64,000 nt of DNA, taken from assembly GCF_003046295.1 (NCBI RefSeq), contig NZ_PZZN01000002.1:1054001-1118000 (forward strand), in the 5' to 3' direction. Positions 26,530 through 34,766 of the stretch are shown here, one piece after another (the stretch's first letter is position 1; every line of letters begins with the position of its first letter). Under the pieces are notes generated by a model that saw nothing but the letters and a program-made list of their open reading frames with translations, did no database searches and was not told the DNA's origin. This DNA is from Sphingomonas aerolata (lineage in GTDB: Bacteria; Pseudomonadota; Alphaproteobacteria; Sphingomonadales; Sphingomonadaceae). A program made the translations under genes and the position numbers.

Positions 26530-29500
26530 TCAGAACCGCACGGTCGCCCCGACCGCGAGGTTGCGGCCCAGCGCGTCGTAGCGCGCGGGGATCGTGTTGC
26601 TGCGCGCCAGGCTGATGTCGTAGGAATTCGCCAGGATCGGCGGCGTCTTGTCGAGCAGGTTGTTCGCGATCAGCCGGAGCGAGAAATCGCGCGACACGGC
26701 GAAGGTCAGCGCCAGGTCGAAATAATTCACCGGCGCGATCCTGTAGAAGGTCGTCCGCGCGCGGTCGGGCGTGCCGCCGATCGCCGGATCGCCCGAATTG
26801 TCCGCACTCGTCAGCGACCCGACATAGCGCCAGTTGAACGAGGTGCTGAAGATGCCGTCGCTCGTCGTATAGGTCGTCCGCAGCCCGTGCGACCATTTCG
26901 GCAGCAGCTGGCCGCAGCCATTGCCATAATAGCCCGCACAATTGCGCTTGGGCTGGAGCGGCGAGTCCTGCCCGCCGGCAAAGGTGGTCAGCGAGCCGTT
27001 GAAGTTCCAGTCGATCTTGCCGGCCCCGCCGAGACCCAGCGTATACTGGCTCTGGAAGTCCCAGCCGCGCGCGATCGAGAAGTAATAATTGGTCGTGCCC
27101 GCGCGGATGAAGCCGCTGGTCGGGTTGTTCGCGGCGGCGGCGTAGAGGATGCCGGTGCCGGGCTGGCGGACGATCCCCGAGCAGAAGAACGGGTCGCCGT
27201 TCGAACGCTGGCAGCCATCGGTGTAGTAGCTGTCGTCGTTATAGCCGAGCGAGTTGTTGATCTTGATCCGGTAGCGATCGACCGAGAAGACCAGCCCGCG
27301 CAGGAAGCTCGGCTTCACGACCAGGCCATAGGTCTGGGTATAGGCGGTTTCCGGATCCGCGGTGAACCCGCCCGATCGCACCGTGCACTGGTCGTTGGGG
27401 CACAGCAGGGTCGCGCTGCCATAGAGTGCGTCGGACAGCCCGGTCGCCGCGCACACCTCGCGCGAGGCGATCGGCGTGGTCGTGGTGATCGTCCGGCCGG
27501 GATTGGCCGGGTCCGCGATCTGGCGCGGCACGGGGGCGCAAAAGTCGTTCTGCGATCCGCCCTGCCGGCTATAGTTGATCGCGGTCGCCTGGCGGATCTC
27601 GAACACCGTCGGTGCACGCTGCGCCTTGTTGAACGATGCGCGGAACGTCAGGTCGCTGACCGGGGCATAGGTGCCCTCCAGCTTCCACGTGTTGAAGGTC
27701 TTGGGATTGCTGCTGTATTTCGACACACGATAGCCGCCCGTGACCTGCAGCAGATGCGCGAAGCGGCGCTCCTCGATCAGCGGCGCCTGGACCTCGATGT
27801 TCGATTCCCACACGTCCTGGCTCAGGTTGAAATCCTCGCCACCATTCTGCTCGCGGTAGATCGCATCCGCGGACGAGGCATAGCTGTCCTTGCGATATTC
27901 GCCGCCCAGCGCGATCGCGACGCCCTGGTTCGCAAAGGGCGAGGTGACCCCGTATTTGCCGAGGTCGCCGGTCACCGACGACACGATGTCCCACAATTTG
28001 GCGACGCCGGTCGAGGTGCCGCTGCGGGCGGTGAACAGGTAATCGGCCAGCGGTCCGCCGAGCGTGCCCGCGCTGAACGCGTTGAACGGGACACACGCCG
28101 GGTCGACCCCCGACACGGTCGCCGCGCAGGTCGGCGTGCCGTTGACGCTGACGACGTTGAGCGAGCGGTTTACCCGGTCGAAATCGGCGAAATTGCCGAA
28201 GGTGATGTCCTGCTGGTTGCGCGAGAACACGCCGCCCAGATCATAGGTCCACGCGTCGCCGACGGTGCCGCGGATCCCCGCGGTCGCGCGGATCCCCTTG
28301 TTCAGATAGACGTCGGGCGAGAAGGGCAGGTCGTTGAAGCGATAGCGCACGTCGAGCGGCGCGAGCGCCGACGTCCCCGCCTGCGCACCGCAGATCGTGC
28401 TGGCCTGCGACGTCGACAGGAACGGGTTGTTGCAGTTCACCTGGTACGGCGTGTCGCCATAGTTGGTGTAGCTGTAGACGCGCGTCGGATAGGGGTTCAC
28501 CGACCTGTCGCGGAACCAGATCCCCGAACCATAGAGCTCGAGCTCGGGCGCGATCTTCGCGCTGACGAAGCCGCCGGCGGTATAGCGTTCGAATTCGCGC
28601 TGGTAGGAATAGCCGTCATAGGGGTTGGCCGCGTTGCCCGCGCCCGCGCCATACGGCACGAAGCTGCGCGTGCCGGCGGGATCGTTGACATAGCCGACGC
28701 CGCTGTTCGCCCCGCTGCGCGGCGAGATATAGCCGCTCGGCGAATAGGTCGACAGCGAGCAGGACAGCGGGCCGTCCTTGCCGGTCTGGACCAGCTGGCA
28801 TGCCGAGCTCGACCGCGCGTCATAGGGGACGTCATTGGCCTGGCGGTAATTGACGAAGCCCGACACGCGCAGCGCGCCGTCGAACAGCTTGGTGCCCGCG
28901 GTCAGCGTGACGTCGGACCGGCCGCCGTCATTCGTCAGCCCGCGCGGCGCCTCGAACGCGTTCGCGCGCGCCAGCGGCGACACGATCGTGTCCTTGTTCT
29001 CGTGATTGTAGAAGCTGTAATTGCCGTCGAGCTGGATCCCCTCGAAATCCTTCTTCAGGATGAAGTTCACCACGCCCGCGACCGCGTCCGATCCATAGAC
29101 CGACGACGCGCCGCCGGTCAGCACGTCGACGCGTTCGAGCAGCGAGGGCGGGATGATGCCGACGTCCTGGCCATTCTGCGTGCCCAGCCGCTTGCCGTCG
29201 ACCAGCACCAGCGTCCGCTCGAAGCCGAGGCTGCGCAGCTTGATCCGCTGGCGGCCGTCCGAATCCTGATAGGTCTGCTGGCTGTCGGGCGACACCTGCG
29301 GCAGGCGGTTGAGCACGTCCTCGACGGTGATCGCCGCCTGTGCGCGGATGTCCTGCGCGGTGACCGAGGTGATCGGCGCGGCCGATGTCATGTTGGGCCG
29401 CTGGATCCGCGATCCGGTGACGACGATCATGTCGTCGGACACGGTCTTGGCCGTATCGCCCGCGGCGAACGCGGTCTGCGCATCGGCCTCGACCTTGGCC

Positions 29501-29610
29501 TGGGCCGGCGTCGCCGGGCTGTCCGTCGCGGTCTGCGCCACAGCGGGGATCGCCGTCAGCAACAGCGATCCGGCAAGTGCAATATAGGACGTGGTATGTC
29601 TGAAGTTCAT
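26530..29610 (-). CDS. TonB-dependent outer-membrane receptor (1026 residues)
   Basis: A signal peptide (about residues 1-25, ending A-V-A-Q) precedes a short linker and a TonB box-like D-M-I-V-V-T-G-S-R. The plug domain begins at about residue 75 (ITSVTAQDIRAQAAITVEDVLNRLPQV) and contains the conserved RSLGFERTLVLVDGKRL and SSVYGSDAVAGVVNFILKKDF. The large 22-stranded barrel ends in the expected aromatic strand (GRNLAVGATVRF). Extra Cys pairs in extracellular loops and many Tyr/Asn are typical of sphingomonad receptors for complex substrates such as oligosaccharides or peptides. The substrate is not readable; no inner-membrane transporter is adjacent. Three ATGAC repeats upstream hint at regulated expression. 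Confidence 0.93.
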   Translation of the reverse strand: MNFRHTTSYIALAGSLLLTAIPAVAQTATDSPATPAQAKVEADAQTAFAAGDTAKTVSDDMIVVTGSRIQRPNMTSAAPITSVTAQDIRAQAAITVEDVLNRLPQVSPDSQQTYQDSDGRQRIKLRSLGFERTLVLVDGKRLGTQNGQDVGIIPPSLLERVDVLTGGASSVYGSDAVAGVVNFILKKDFEGIQLDGNYSFYNHENKDTIVSPLARANAFEAPRGLTNDGGRSDVTLTAGTKLFDGALRVSGFVNYRQANDVPYDARSSSACQLVQTGKDGPLSCSLSTYSPSGYISPRSGANSGVGYVNDPAGTRSFVPYGAGAGNAANPYDGYSYQREFERYTAGGFVSAKIAPELELYGSGIWFRDRSVNPYPTRVYSYTNYGDTPYQVNCNNPFLSTSQASTICGAQAGTSALAPLDVRYRFNDLPFSPDVYLNKGIRATAGIRGTVGDAWTYDLGGVFSRNQQDITFGNFADFDRVNRSLNVVSVNGTPTCAATVSGVDPACVPFNAFSAGTLGGPLADYLFTARSGTSTGVAKLWDIVSSVTGDLGKYGVTSPFANQGVAIALGGEYRKDSYASSADAIYREQNGGEDFNLSQDVWESNIEVQAPLIEERRFAHLLQVTGGYRVSKYSSNPKTFNTWKLEGTYAPVSDLTFRASFNKAQRAPTVFEIRQATAINYSRQGGSQNDFCAPVPRQIADPANPGRTITTTTPIASREVCAATGLSDALYGSATLLCPNDQCTVRSGGFTADPETAYTQTYGLVVKPSFLRGLVFSVDRYRIKINNSLGYNDDSYYTDGCQRSNGDPFFCSGIVRQPGTGILYAAAANNPTSGFIRAGTTNYYFSIARGWDFQSQYTLGLGGAGKIDWNFNGSLTTFAGGQDSPLQPKRNCAGYYGNGCGQLLPKWSHGLRTTYTTSDGIFSTSFNWRYVGSLTSADNSGDPAIGGTPDRARTTFYRIAPVNYFDLALTFAVSRDFSLRLIANNLLDKTPPILANSYDISLARSNTIPARYDALGRNLAVGATVRF

Positions 29611-29675
29611 GAAGGCCCCCTTGTCCGGCTGCGCGATCGCGCTTGGTCCGGTTCCGGGGACATGAATTCTCCATT

Positions 29676-29705
29676 ATGACTTATATGACAATACCCAAAT
29701 ATGAC
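29676..29705. promoter_or_regulatory. Three direct ATGAC repeats upstream of the TonB receptor
   Basis: ATGAC occurs at 29676, 29685 and 29701 (plus-strand reading), in an AT-rich patch about 65-95 bases upstream of the receptor ATG. Spacings of 9 and 16 bases and the identical orientation suggest a regulator-binding array overlapping the promoter. Confidence 0.4.
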
Positions 29706-29849
29706 CTCTTCATACGAATGTTGCGAGGATGTTCAGAATAGGCACTATTTCGGTTATCGAAAGCCGTCGCCGTTCACCGTGGCGTCGCCCATTGCTAGAC
29801 CGCCCGCCAACGAATCGTCGCGGGTGGCATTTCGGCGGATTGTGAGAGG

Positions 29850-29871
29850 GCCGTACCGCTACCGGTACGGC
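29850..29871 (-). terminator. Hairpin after the Rap1a/Tai-like gene
   Basis: GCCGTACC and GGTACGGC form perfect 8-bp arms around a 6-base loop, starting 8 bases past the stop codon at 29879. There is no T-run, so termination is probable rather than certain. Confidence 0.45.
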
Positions 29872-29878
29872 GGGCGGG

Positions 29879-30238
29879 CTAGCGTTTGGCGTTCCGCTTG
29901 CACGCAAAGGACCGGCGCAGCGCGTCGCGGACCACGAAGATGGGCGCGGCCTTGGCCTTCTTGCCCTTGGTGCGCAGATATTTGCGCGTCGTCGCCACCG
30001 CGTCGATCGTCGACCCCTTGGTCGCCGAGGGGCAAATCTCGCGCGCCATCGACAGCGTGTCGAACGCGCCGAGGATATAGCCCGTGCAGAAGCTCGGCGC
30101 CGGGTCTGCATCCTTGCCGCGGCACTGCGCGATCAGCTCCTCGGTCTTCAGCGCGCTCACCACCACGGGGCGGTCGGCGCGAGCGGGGGTGCGGGGAGTG
30201 GGGGCAGCGGCCACCGCGGCGAGCCAGAGCAGGATCAT
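29879..30238 (-). CDS. Rap1a/Tai immunity-like small exported protein
   Basis: A 119-residue protein whose ATG overlaps the stop of the upstream L,D-transpeptidase gene (ATGA), so the two are translationally coupled. A short hydrophobic leader (ILLWLAAVAAAPTP) suggests export. The mature part has Cys residues in LIAQCRGKD, SFCTGYILGAFD, REICPS and the C-terminal FACKRN. The SFCTGYI-x-G-x-x-D motif matches the Rap1a/Tai family, whose characterised members bind and block type VI secretion peptidoglycan amidases. No such effector is nearby, so a housekeeping or orphan immunity role, perhaps restraining a wall enzyme, is possible. Confidence 0.7.
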   Translation of the reverse strand: MILLWLAAVAAAPTPRTPARADRPVVVSALKTEELIAQCRGKDADPAPSFCTGYILGAFDTLSMAREICPSATKGSTIDAVATTRKYLRTKGKKAKAAPIFVVRDALRRSFACKRNAKR

Positions 30239-31047
30239 GTCGGTTCGCTTTCCGCACCAGGGGTCGCCGCGACCGGCGTCGGCTTCAGATAGGGCAGCAG
30301 CCGCGCCCGCGGAAACACGTCGTCGAGCGTCCGGCTCTCGGGCAGGATATACACAACGCCGCCCTTGCGGCGGAACAGCGGGCTCAGCTGGCCGGTATAG
30401 AATTTGCTGCCGACATTGATGCAGCCAAAGCTGATCCGGTTGTCCTCCGGGCTCGGCGACACCAGCCGCTCGACCCGGCGTTCCTTCTTGTGCGTCGTGA
30501 TCACCGCATGGATCGCGACCGAATTGGCATAGTCGACCCACAGCACAGACTGGCGTCCGAACGCGCGCCCGAACTTCGTGACGAACCGGCCCGCGGGGGT
30601 GGTCCGCTCGGCGGGCCCGATCTCGGCCAGATCCTTCGCGCCGACGCCGGGCGACGAATCGTCACCGATCCCGACGCCGAGCAGCACCGGCGTCTGCCCG
30701 AGATACGCGCCCTTCGCATCGAACAGCAGCAGCGACGCCGCCTGCTTGTCGATCACCGCATAGGGCAGACCGGCATTGTCCTTCGCCGCCGCGACCCAGG
30801 CGACGATCTGGTCCGCGGCCGGCGACAGCAGCGGCAGCGCGAGCGGCACGACCGGGGCGGCCACCGCCACCCCGCGCCGCGGCTTCGCGCGCGTCTTGCC
30901 AGCGGCCTTGGCACTAGACTTGCCACCCGTCTTGGCAGCGACCTTGGCGCCGGCAGCGGCCGCCAGCGGCACCGGCGCGGCGACGAGCGCCAGCGCCAGG
31001 CCGGCAAGCGCCGCCGCCCGGTACCGTCCTGGTAACGGCCCTCTCAC
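30235..31047 (-). CDS. L,D-transpeptidase (YkuD domain) family protein
   Basis: A 270-residue protein from the GTG at 31047 (GAGAGGA about 9 bases upstream, giving a proper signal peptide RYRAAALAGLALALVAAP). The longer open frame to 31107 is less likely. A Lys/Ala-rich linker follows (about residues 33-60). The catalytic domain has the conserved VAIHAVI (His near residue 187) and SFGCINV (nucleophile Cys near 213) motifs of YkuD enzymes, which form 3-3 crosslinks or attach proteins to peptidoglycan using a Cys nucleophile. The downstream Rap1a/Tai-like gene overlaps by 4 bases. Confidence 0.88.
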   Translation of the reverse strand: MRGPLPGRYRAAALAGLALALVAAPVPLAAAAGAKVAAKTGGKSSAKAAGKTRAKPRRGVAVAAPVVPLALPLLSPAADQIVAWVAAAKDNAGLPYAVIDKQAASLLLFDAKGAYLGQTPVLLGVGIGDDSSPGVGAKDLAEIGPAERTTPAGRFVTKFGRAFGRQSVLWVDYANSVAIHAVITTHKKERRVERLVSPSPEDNRISFGCINVGSKFYTGQLSPLFRRKGGVVYILPESRTLDDVFPRARLLPYLKPTPVAATPGAESEPT

Positions 31048-31122
31048 GCGCAAGATCCTCTCACGATGGCGATCCTGCGCGGCGAAAGCCGTCCCGGGTA
31101 TTGGCATGGAGCAGGGTCAGGC

Positions 31123-31434
31123 TCAGCCGCGCGGCTTGCGCTGGCGCTGCTGCATCTGCTGCTGCATCTTCTGCTCCATGCCGTCGACGCGACCGTTGAT
31201 CTGGTCGATCCGCTGGCCGTTCTGCTGCGCCTGGCCGGCTGCGGCCTGGGCCTGGGTCAGCGCCTCGCCCGACGTGCCCTCGACGGTCCGCAGGCGGCCG
31301 TCCATGCCGTCGATGCGCGTGTTGACGGTCGCGATCTGCTCGCGGACAAAGCCCTTGGTGGCGCAACCGCCCAGCCCGATCGACCCGATCAGCAGGAGGG
31401 CAACCGTCGGATATTTCTGGAGACTCGTACGCAT
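31123..31434 (-). CDS. Small lipoprotein with coiled coil (Lpp-like layout)
   Basis: A 103-residue protein from the ATG at 31434 (AAAGG ribosome-binding site). The lipobox L-G-G-C places the lipidated Cys at about residue 24, followed by A-T-K-G. The rest is a predicted coiled coil with heptad spacing (FVREQIATVNTRIDGMDGRLRTVEG and RIDQINGRVDGMEQKM) and a Gln/Arg-rich basic end. The layout resembles murein-lipoprotein-type or OmpA-associated small outer-membrane lipoproteins of sphingomonads; the precise role is unknown. The L,D-transpeptidase gene follows in the same direction after about 75 bases, which may be functionally meaningful. Confidence 0.75.
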   Translation of the reverse strand: MRTSLQKYPTVALLLIGSIGLGGCATKGFVREQIATVNTRIDGMDGRLRTVEGTSGEALTQAQAAAGQAQQNGQRIDQINGRVDGMEQKMQQQMQQRQRKPRG

Positions 31435-31644
31435 TTTCTTAACCTTTCCAAAAACTGGAACCTGCACTCAGCGATCACAATCGCGTGCTGACAATCGATT
31501 TTGGCCAGAATGTGCGTCTTCTGCGGTGGAGCAGGGGGTGCGGCAAACGCCGACGCTGCGCGATGCCGCGCGGTTCATCTGCCCGCAACCTTTCGCCGGC
31601 CTTGGGCATTATCGCCGCGTCCCATCTCAAAGAGTTCGCCGGCC

Positions 31645-31722
31645 ATGAAACAGATCCTCCCCGTCATCTTCGCGCTCGTGCCCCTCGCCGCGATGGTCGG
31701 TGCCTGCGTCACCTGCCCCTGA
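31645..31722 (+). CDS. Possible 25-residue lipoprotein-like peptide
   Basis: A short frame beginning MKQILPVIFALVPLAAMVG and ending A-C-V-T-C-P. It has a basic start, a hydrophobic core and a lipobox-like V-G-A-C, resembling the tiny entericidin-type lipoproteins. A strong terminator lies 27 bases after its stop. The ribosome-binding site is weak (AAAGAG some 12 bases upstream). The rest of the 31435-31813 gap shows nothing recognisable. Confidence 0.4.
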   Translation: MKQILPVIFALVPLAAMVGACVTCP

Positions 31723-31748
31723 GCCGCTGACGTTCCTGCCGCAGACAT

Positions 31749-31787
31749 GAAAAAGGCCCGCCCGGATCGCTCCGGACGGGCCTTTTT
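31749..31787. terminator. Bidirectional Rho-independent terminator
   Basis: GGCCCGCCCGGA/TCCGGACGGGCC with a 4-base loop, flanked by A-run and T-run on either side, lies between the plus-strand 25-codon frame and the minus-strand end of rplI. It can serve both directions. Confidence 0.92.
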
Positions 31788-31813
31788 CGATTTGGCCAGG
31801 AAAGGCGAGGGGG

Positions 31814-32410
31814 TTAGCCCTGTGCCTCTTCCTCCTGGTCGCGCGGGGCTTCGGCGGTGGCGCCGGGCTCTGCGTTCGGATCGTAATCCTCGACGAAGCC
31901 AGCCTCGTCACGCTCGAACATCGACAACATGACGTCGACGCCCTGAGCCTGCATCTCGGCTTCTTCCGGCGACCGGGCGACGTTGACCTTGACGGACACC
32001 GACACCTCGGGGTGGAGTGCAACCTTGACGGTGTACACGCCGATCGCCTTGATCGGCTTGTCGAGCACGATCGCCGACTTGCCGACCTTGTGACCATCGG
32101 CCACTAGCGCGTCGACCAGATCGCGGACTGCGACCGAGCCGTAGAGCTGACCGGTGTTCGACGCCTGACGGATCAGGGTCACGCTCGCGTCGGTGAAGGT
32201 CTTCGCTTCGGTCTCGGCATCGGCACGGCGCGATGCGTTGTCCGACTCGATCCGCGCACGGTTCGCTTCGAAAACCTTGCGGTTGGCTTCGTTCGAACGA
32301 AGCGCCTTCTTGTTCGGGAGAAGGAAGTTACGGGCATAGCCGTCCTTGACCTTCACCACGTCGCCGATGGCGCCGAGCTTTTCGACGCGCTCAAGCAGAA
32401 TGACGTCCAT
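31814..32410 (-). CDS. rplI: 50S ribosomal protein L9
   Basis: A 198-residue protein. The N-terminal signature (MDVILLERVEKLGAIGDVVKVKDGYARNFLLPNKKAL) is the L9 RNA-binding domain. A long central helix follows, then the C-terminal domain (ADGHKVGKSAIVLDKPIKAIGVYTVKVALHPEVSVSVKVNVARS). The last 40 residues are an acidic extension (Glu/Asp/Ala-rich) that makes it longer than the about 150-residue enterobacterial protein, as is usual in alphaproteobacteria. It is the last gene of rpsF-rpsR-rplI. Confidence 0.97.
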   Translation of the reverse strand: MDVILLERVEKLGAIGDVVKVKDGYARNFLLPNKKALRSNEANRKVFEANRARIESDNASRRADAETEAKTFTDASVTLIRQASNTGQLYGSVAVRDLVDALVADGHKVGKSAIVLDKPIKAIGVYTVKVALHPEVSVSVKVNVARSPEEAEMQAQGVDVMLSMFERDEAGFVEDYDPNAEPGATAEAPRDQEEEAQG

Positions 32411-32421
32411 GGGGGCGCTCC

Positions 32422-32646
32422 TTACTTAACGATGTAGGGCAGCAGGCCCAGATGACGCGCACGCTTGATGGCCTGGGCCAGTTCGCGCTGCTTCTTTGCG
32501 GCCACCGAAGTGATACGCGACGGGACGATCTTGCCACGCTCGGACACGAAGCCCTGCAGCAACCGGACGTCCTTATAGTCAATCCGGGGAGCGTCTTTGG
32601 CAGAGAACGGGCAGCTCTTGCGGCGGCGGAAGAATGGACGTGCCAT
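32422..32646 (-). CDS. rpsR: 30S ribosomal protein S18
   Basis: A 74-residue protein beginning [13 protein letters not shown], with the typical [48 protein letters not shown] body. It binds S6 in the small-subunit platform. It sits 2 bases from rpsF and 11 from rplI, in the standard order. Confidence 0.98.
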   Translation of the reverse strand: MARPFFRRRKSCPFSAKDAPRIDYKDVRLLQGFVSERGKIVPSRITSVAAKKQRELAQAIKRARHLGLLPYIVK

Positions 32647-32648
32647 GA

Positions 32649-33083
32649 TTATTCAGCTCCCTCTTCGCGGTCACGACGGGGACCACGGTCCGGACGATCG
32701 CCGCGGTCAGGACGGCCTTCACGGCCACCTTCGCGGTCGCCACGACGCTCACGGTCGCGGTCCGACTTGCGCATCATCACGGTCGGGCCCTCTTCGAGCG
32801 TGTCGACCTTGACCGTCATGTAACGGATGATGTCTTCGTTGATCTGCGTCTGGCGCTCCAGCTCTGCGATCACGTTGCCCGGGGCATCGATCTCGAGCAT
32901 CACATAGTGCGCCTTGCGGTTCTTGGCGATCTTGTACGCCAGCGAACGCAGGCCCCAGTTCTCGGTCTTTACGACCCGACCTTCGTTGTCGTTCACGATC
33001 TTGGTGGCGATTTCCGCCAGAGCGTCCACCTGCGCCTGTGCCAGATCCTGGCGCGCAAGGAACACGTGCTCGTAAAGAGCCAT
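32649..33083 (-). CDS. rpsF: 30S ribosomal protein S6 with charged C-terminal tail
   Basis: A 144-residue protein from the ATG at 33083 ([13 protein letters not shown]), not the longer frame to 33125. The S6 fold runs to about residue 100, including [16 protein letters not shown] and [19 protein letters not shown]. It is followed by a tail of about 40 residues made almost wholly of Arg, Asp, Gly and Glu ([17 protein letters not shown] and similar), much more repetitive than in model species. S6 pairs with S18, encoded 2 bases downstream. A leader hairpin upstream could host S6:S18 autoregulation. Confidence 0.97.
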   Translation of the reverse strand: MALYEHVFLARQDLAQAQVDALAEIATKIVNDNEGRVVKTENWGLRSLAYKIAKNRKAHYVMLEIDAPGNVIAELERQTQINEDIIRYMTVKVDTLEEGPTVMMRKSDRDRERRGDREGGREGRPDRGDRPDRGPRRDREEGAE

Positions 33084-33158
33084 GTCTTGTCCTTCGTCTT
33101 GGCCGATCGCTGATACACGCCCCATGCGTGCACCCCTCCGGCTGTCGTCTAGAATGCA

Positions 33159-33226
33159 AACCGGGGCAAGGGACGCGAATCCCTCACCCCGGTTGCGATG
33201 GCCCTTACCCGATTATCGGGGAAAGG
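33159..33226. promoter_or_regulatory. Two hairpins between the RcnB-like gene and rpsF
   Basis: The first (33159-33194) pairs AACCGGGG with CCCCGGTT and an inner AGGGA with TCCCT. The second (33203-33226) pairs CCTT-CCCGAT with ATCGGG-AAGG around a single base. On the minus strand they come after the RcnB-like stop and about 75-140 bases before the rpsF ATG. They may terminate the first transcript or form part of the rpsF leader. Confidence 0.45.
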
Positions 33227-33255
33227 CAAGGTTGATTACGACCCTGGCGGCGCGA

Positions 33256-33612
33256 TTACCGGAACGCGCCACCGCGCACCTGGACCACATTGCCGCGGCC
33301 GTTGACCAGCAGCGCGTCACGACCCGAACGGACCCACTGGCTGCCACGCGGCGGGGCGGCGAGGCGATAGTTGCGGTAGGTCGTGATCACCCGGTAGTTC
33401 TGCGCATAGCGGCGGTCGAACCGCTGGCCGGTGCGGAAATTGCGATACTGGTTCGGGCGGACGGTGGTCCGCTTGGTGACGACGGTGCGGCCATTATTGT
33501 TCTGGCGCACGGTGGTCACTTCGCGGCGCTGCTGCGCCTCGGCCGGAGCGGCGGCCAGCAGCGGGCTGGCGACGAGGGTGGCGGCAAGCGCGCTGAGGAT
33601 GAACTTTTTCAT
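33256..33612 (-). CDS. RcnB family periplasmic protein
   Basis: A 118-residue protein from the ATG at 33612 (GGGAG ribosome-binding site). A clear Sec signal peptide (KKFILSALAATLVASPLLAAAPAEA) is followed by an Arg/Asn/Tyr-rich segment. The C-terminal motif Y-R-L-A-A-P-P-R-G-S-Q-W-V with ALLVNGRGNVV fits the RcnB domain, named from a nickel/cobalt homeostasis protein. In sphingomonads such proteins are numerous and mostly uncharacterised, so a metal role is not assured. It is transcribed alone, between divergent fabD and the ribosomal operon. Confidence 0.8.
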   Translation of the reverse strand: MKKFILSALAATLVASPLLAAAPAEAQQRREVTTVRQNNNGRTVVTKRTTVRPNQYRNFRTGQRFDRRYAQNYRVITTYRNYRLAAPPRGSQWVRSGRDALLVNGRGNVVQVRGGAFR

Positions 33613-33806
33613 GATACTCTCCCGTTGAAACACGGCGCCGATGCTGCGGCGTCCTCCATAATCTGGGGGCCGCTTGTCGCAGGCGCTTGTCGCAGGGGTC
33701 GCGAATTGGTCGCATTTTGTCGCAAACCCGGCGGGTCCGTTCAGGTTCGCGCGGTTGCAACTCGGGCCACACCTTTCTAGTCCGCCCGCTTCAAAGAGGA
33801 GAGGTC

Positions 33807-34766
33807 ATGCGCGCGTTCATCTTCCCCGGCCAGGGGAGCCAGTCTGTCGGCATGGGCAAGGCGCTCGCCGACGCCAGCGCCACCGCGCGCGAGGTCTTCG
33901 CCGAAGTCGACGAGGCGCTCGGCCAGAATCTGTTCCGGCTGATGAGCGAGGGGCCCGCCGACGACCTCCTCCTCACCGAGAATGCGCAGCCCGCGATCAT
34001 GGCGAACGCGATCGCCACGCTGCGCGTCGCCGAGAAGGAGGGCGGCCTGCGCCTTGCCGACAAGGCCGATTATGTCGCCGGGCACAGCCTCGGCGAATAT
34101 ACCGCGCTGTGCGCCGCGGGTGCGCTCGACCTGTCGACCACCGCTCGGCTGCTGAAGCTGCGCGGCCGGGCGATGCAGGCGGCGGTGCCGGTGGGCGAGG
34201 GCGCGATGGCCGCGCTGCTCGGCACCGATCTCGAAAAGGCGCAGCTGATCGCGGGCGCCGCGGTCGATTCGATCCTCGCCGAGGGCGGGGCCGAACTCAT
34301 CTGCACCGTCGCCAACGACAATGACCCGTCGCAGGTCGTGATCTCGGGCCACCGCCTCGCGATCGAGAAGGCGATCGCGCTCGCCAAGGATCTCGGCGCC
34401 AAGCGCGCGGTCCTGCTCCCGGTCTCCGCGCCGTTCCACTGCCCGCTGATGCAACCCGCCGCCGAAGCGATGGAAGCCGCGCTCCTCGACGCCGACCTCC
34501 GCGCGCCGCTGGTCCCCGTCTTCGCCAATGTCGACGCGGTCGCCGTCGCCAACCCCGGCGCGATCCGCCACCTGCTCGTCCAGCAGGTCACCGGCATGGT
34601 CCGCTGGCGCGAATCGGTCCTAGCGATGCACGCAGCCGGCGTCGGCCACTTCGTCGAATTCGGCGGCAAGGTCCTCGCCCCCATGGTAAAACGCACCGCC
34701 CCCGACGCCGAAACCACCAGCGTCATCACGATGGACGACATCGAGGATTTCGTGAAGAAGATGTGA
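33807..34766 (+). CDS. fabD: Malonyl-CoA:ACP transacylase
   Basis: A 319-residue protein from the ATG at 33807 (AGAGGAGAGG directly upstream), beginning RAFIFPGQGSQSVGMG. The active-site Ser is in GHSLGEY near residue 95, the catalytic His in SAPFHCPLM near residue 210, and GGAELICTVANDNDPSQVVISG precedes it. FabD loads malonyl groups onto acyl carrier protein for fatty-acid synthesis. It opens the cluster fabD-(GxxExxY)-fabG-acpP-fabF. Confidence 0.97.
   Translation: MRAFIFPGQGSQSVGMGKALADASATAREVFAEVDEALGQNLFRLMSEGPADDLLLTENAQPAIMANAIATLRVAEKEGGLRLADKADYVAGHSLGEYTALCAAGALDLSTTARLLKLRGRAMQAAVPVGEGAMAALLGTDLEKAQLIAGAAVDSILAEGGAELICTVANDNDPSQVVISGHRLAIEKAIALAKDLGAKRAVLLPVSAPFHCPLMQPAAEAMEAALLDADLRAPLVPVFANVDAVAVANPGAIRHLLVQQVTGMVRWRESVLAMHAAGVGHFVEFGGKVLAPMVKRTAPDAETTSVITMDDIEDFVKKM

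Noticed and set aside
26452..29679. A 1075-codon plus-strand frame opposite the TonB receptor
   Set aside because: It is antisense to a clear receptor gene with signal peptide, plug and barrel, and its composition is typical of a shadow frame.
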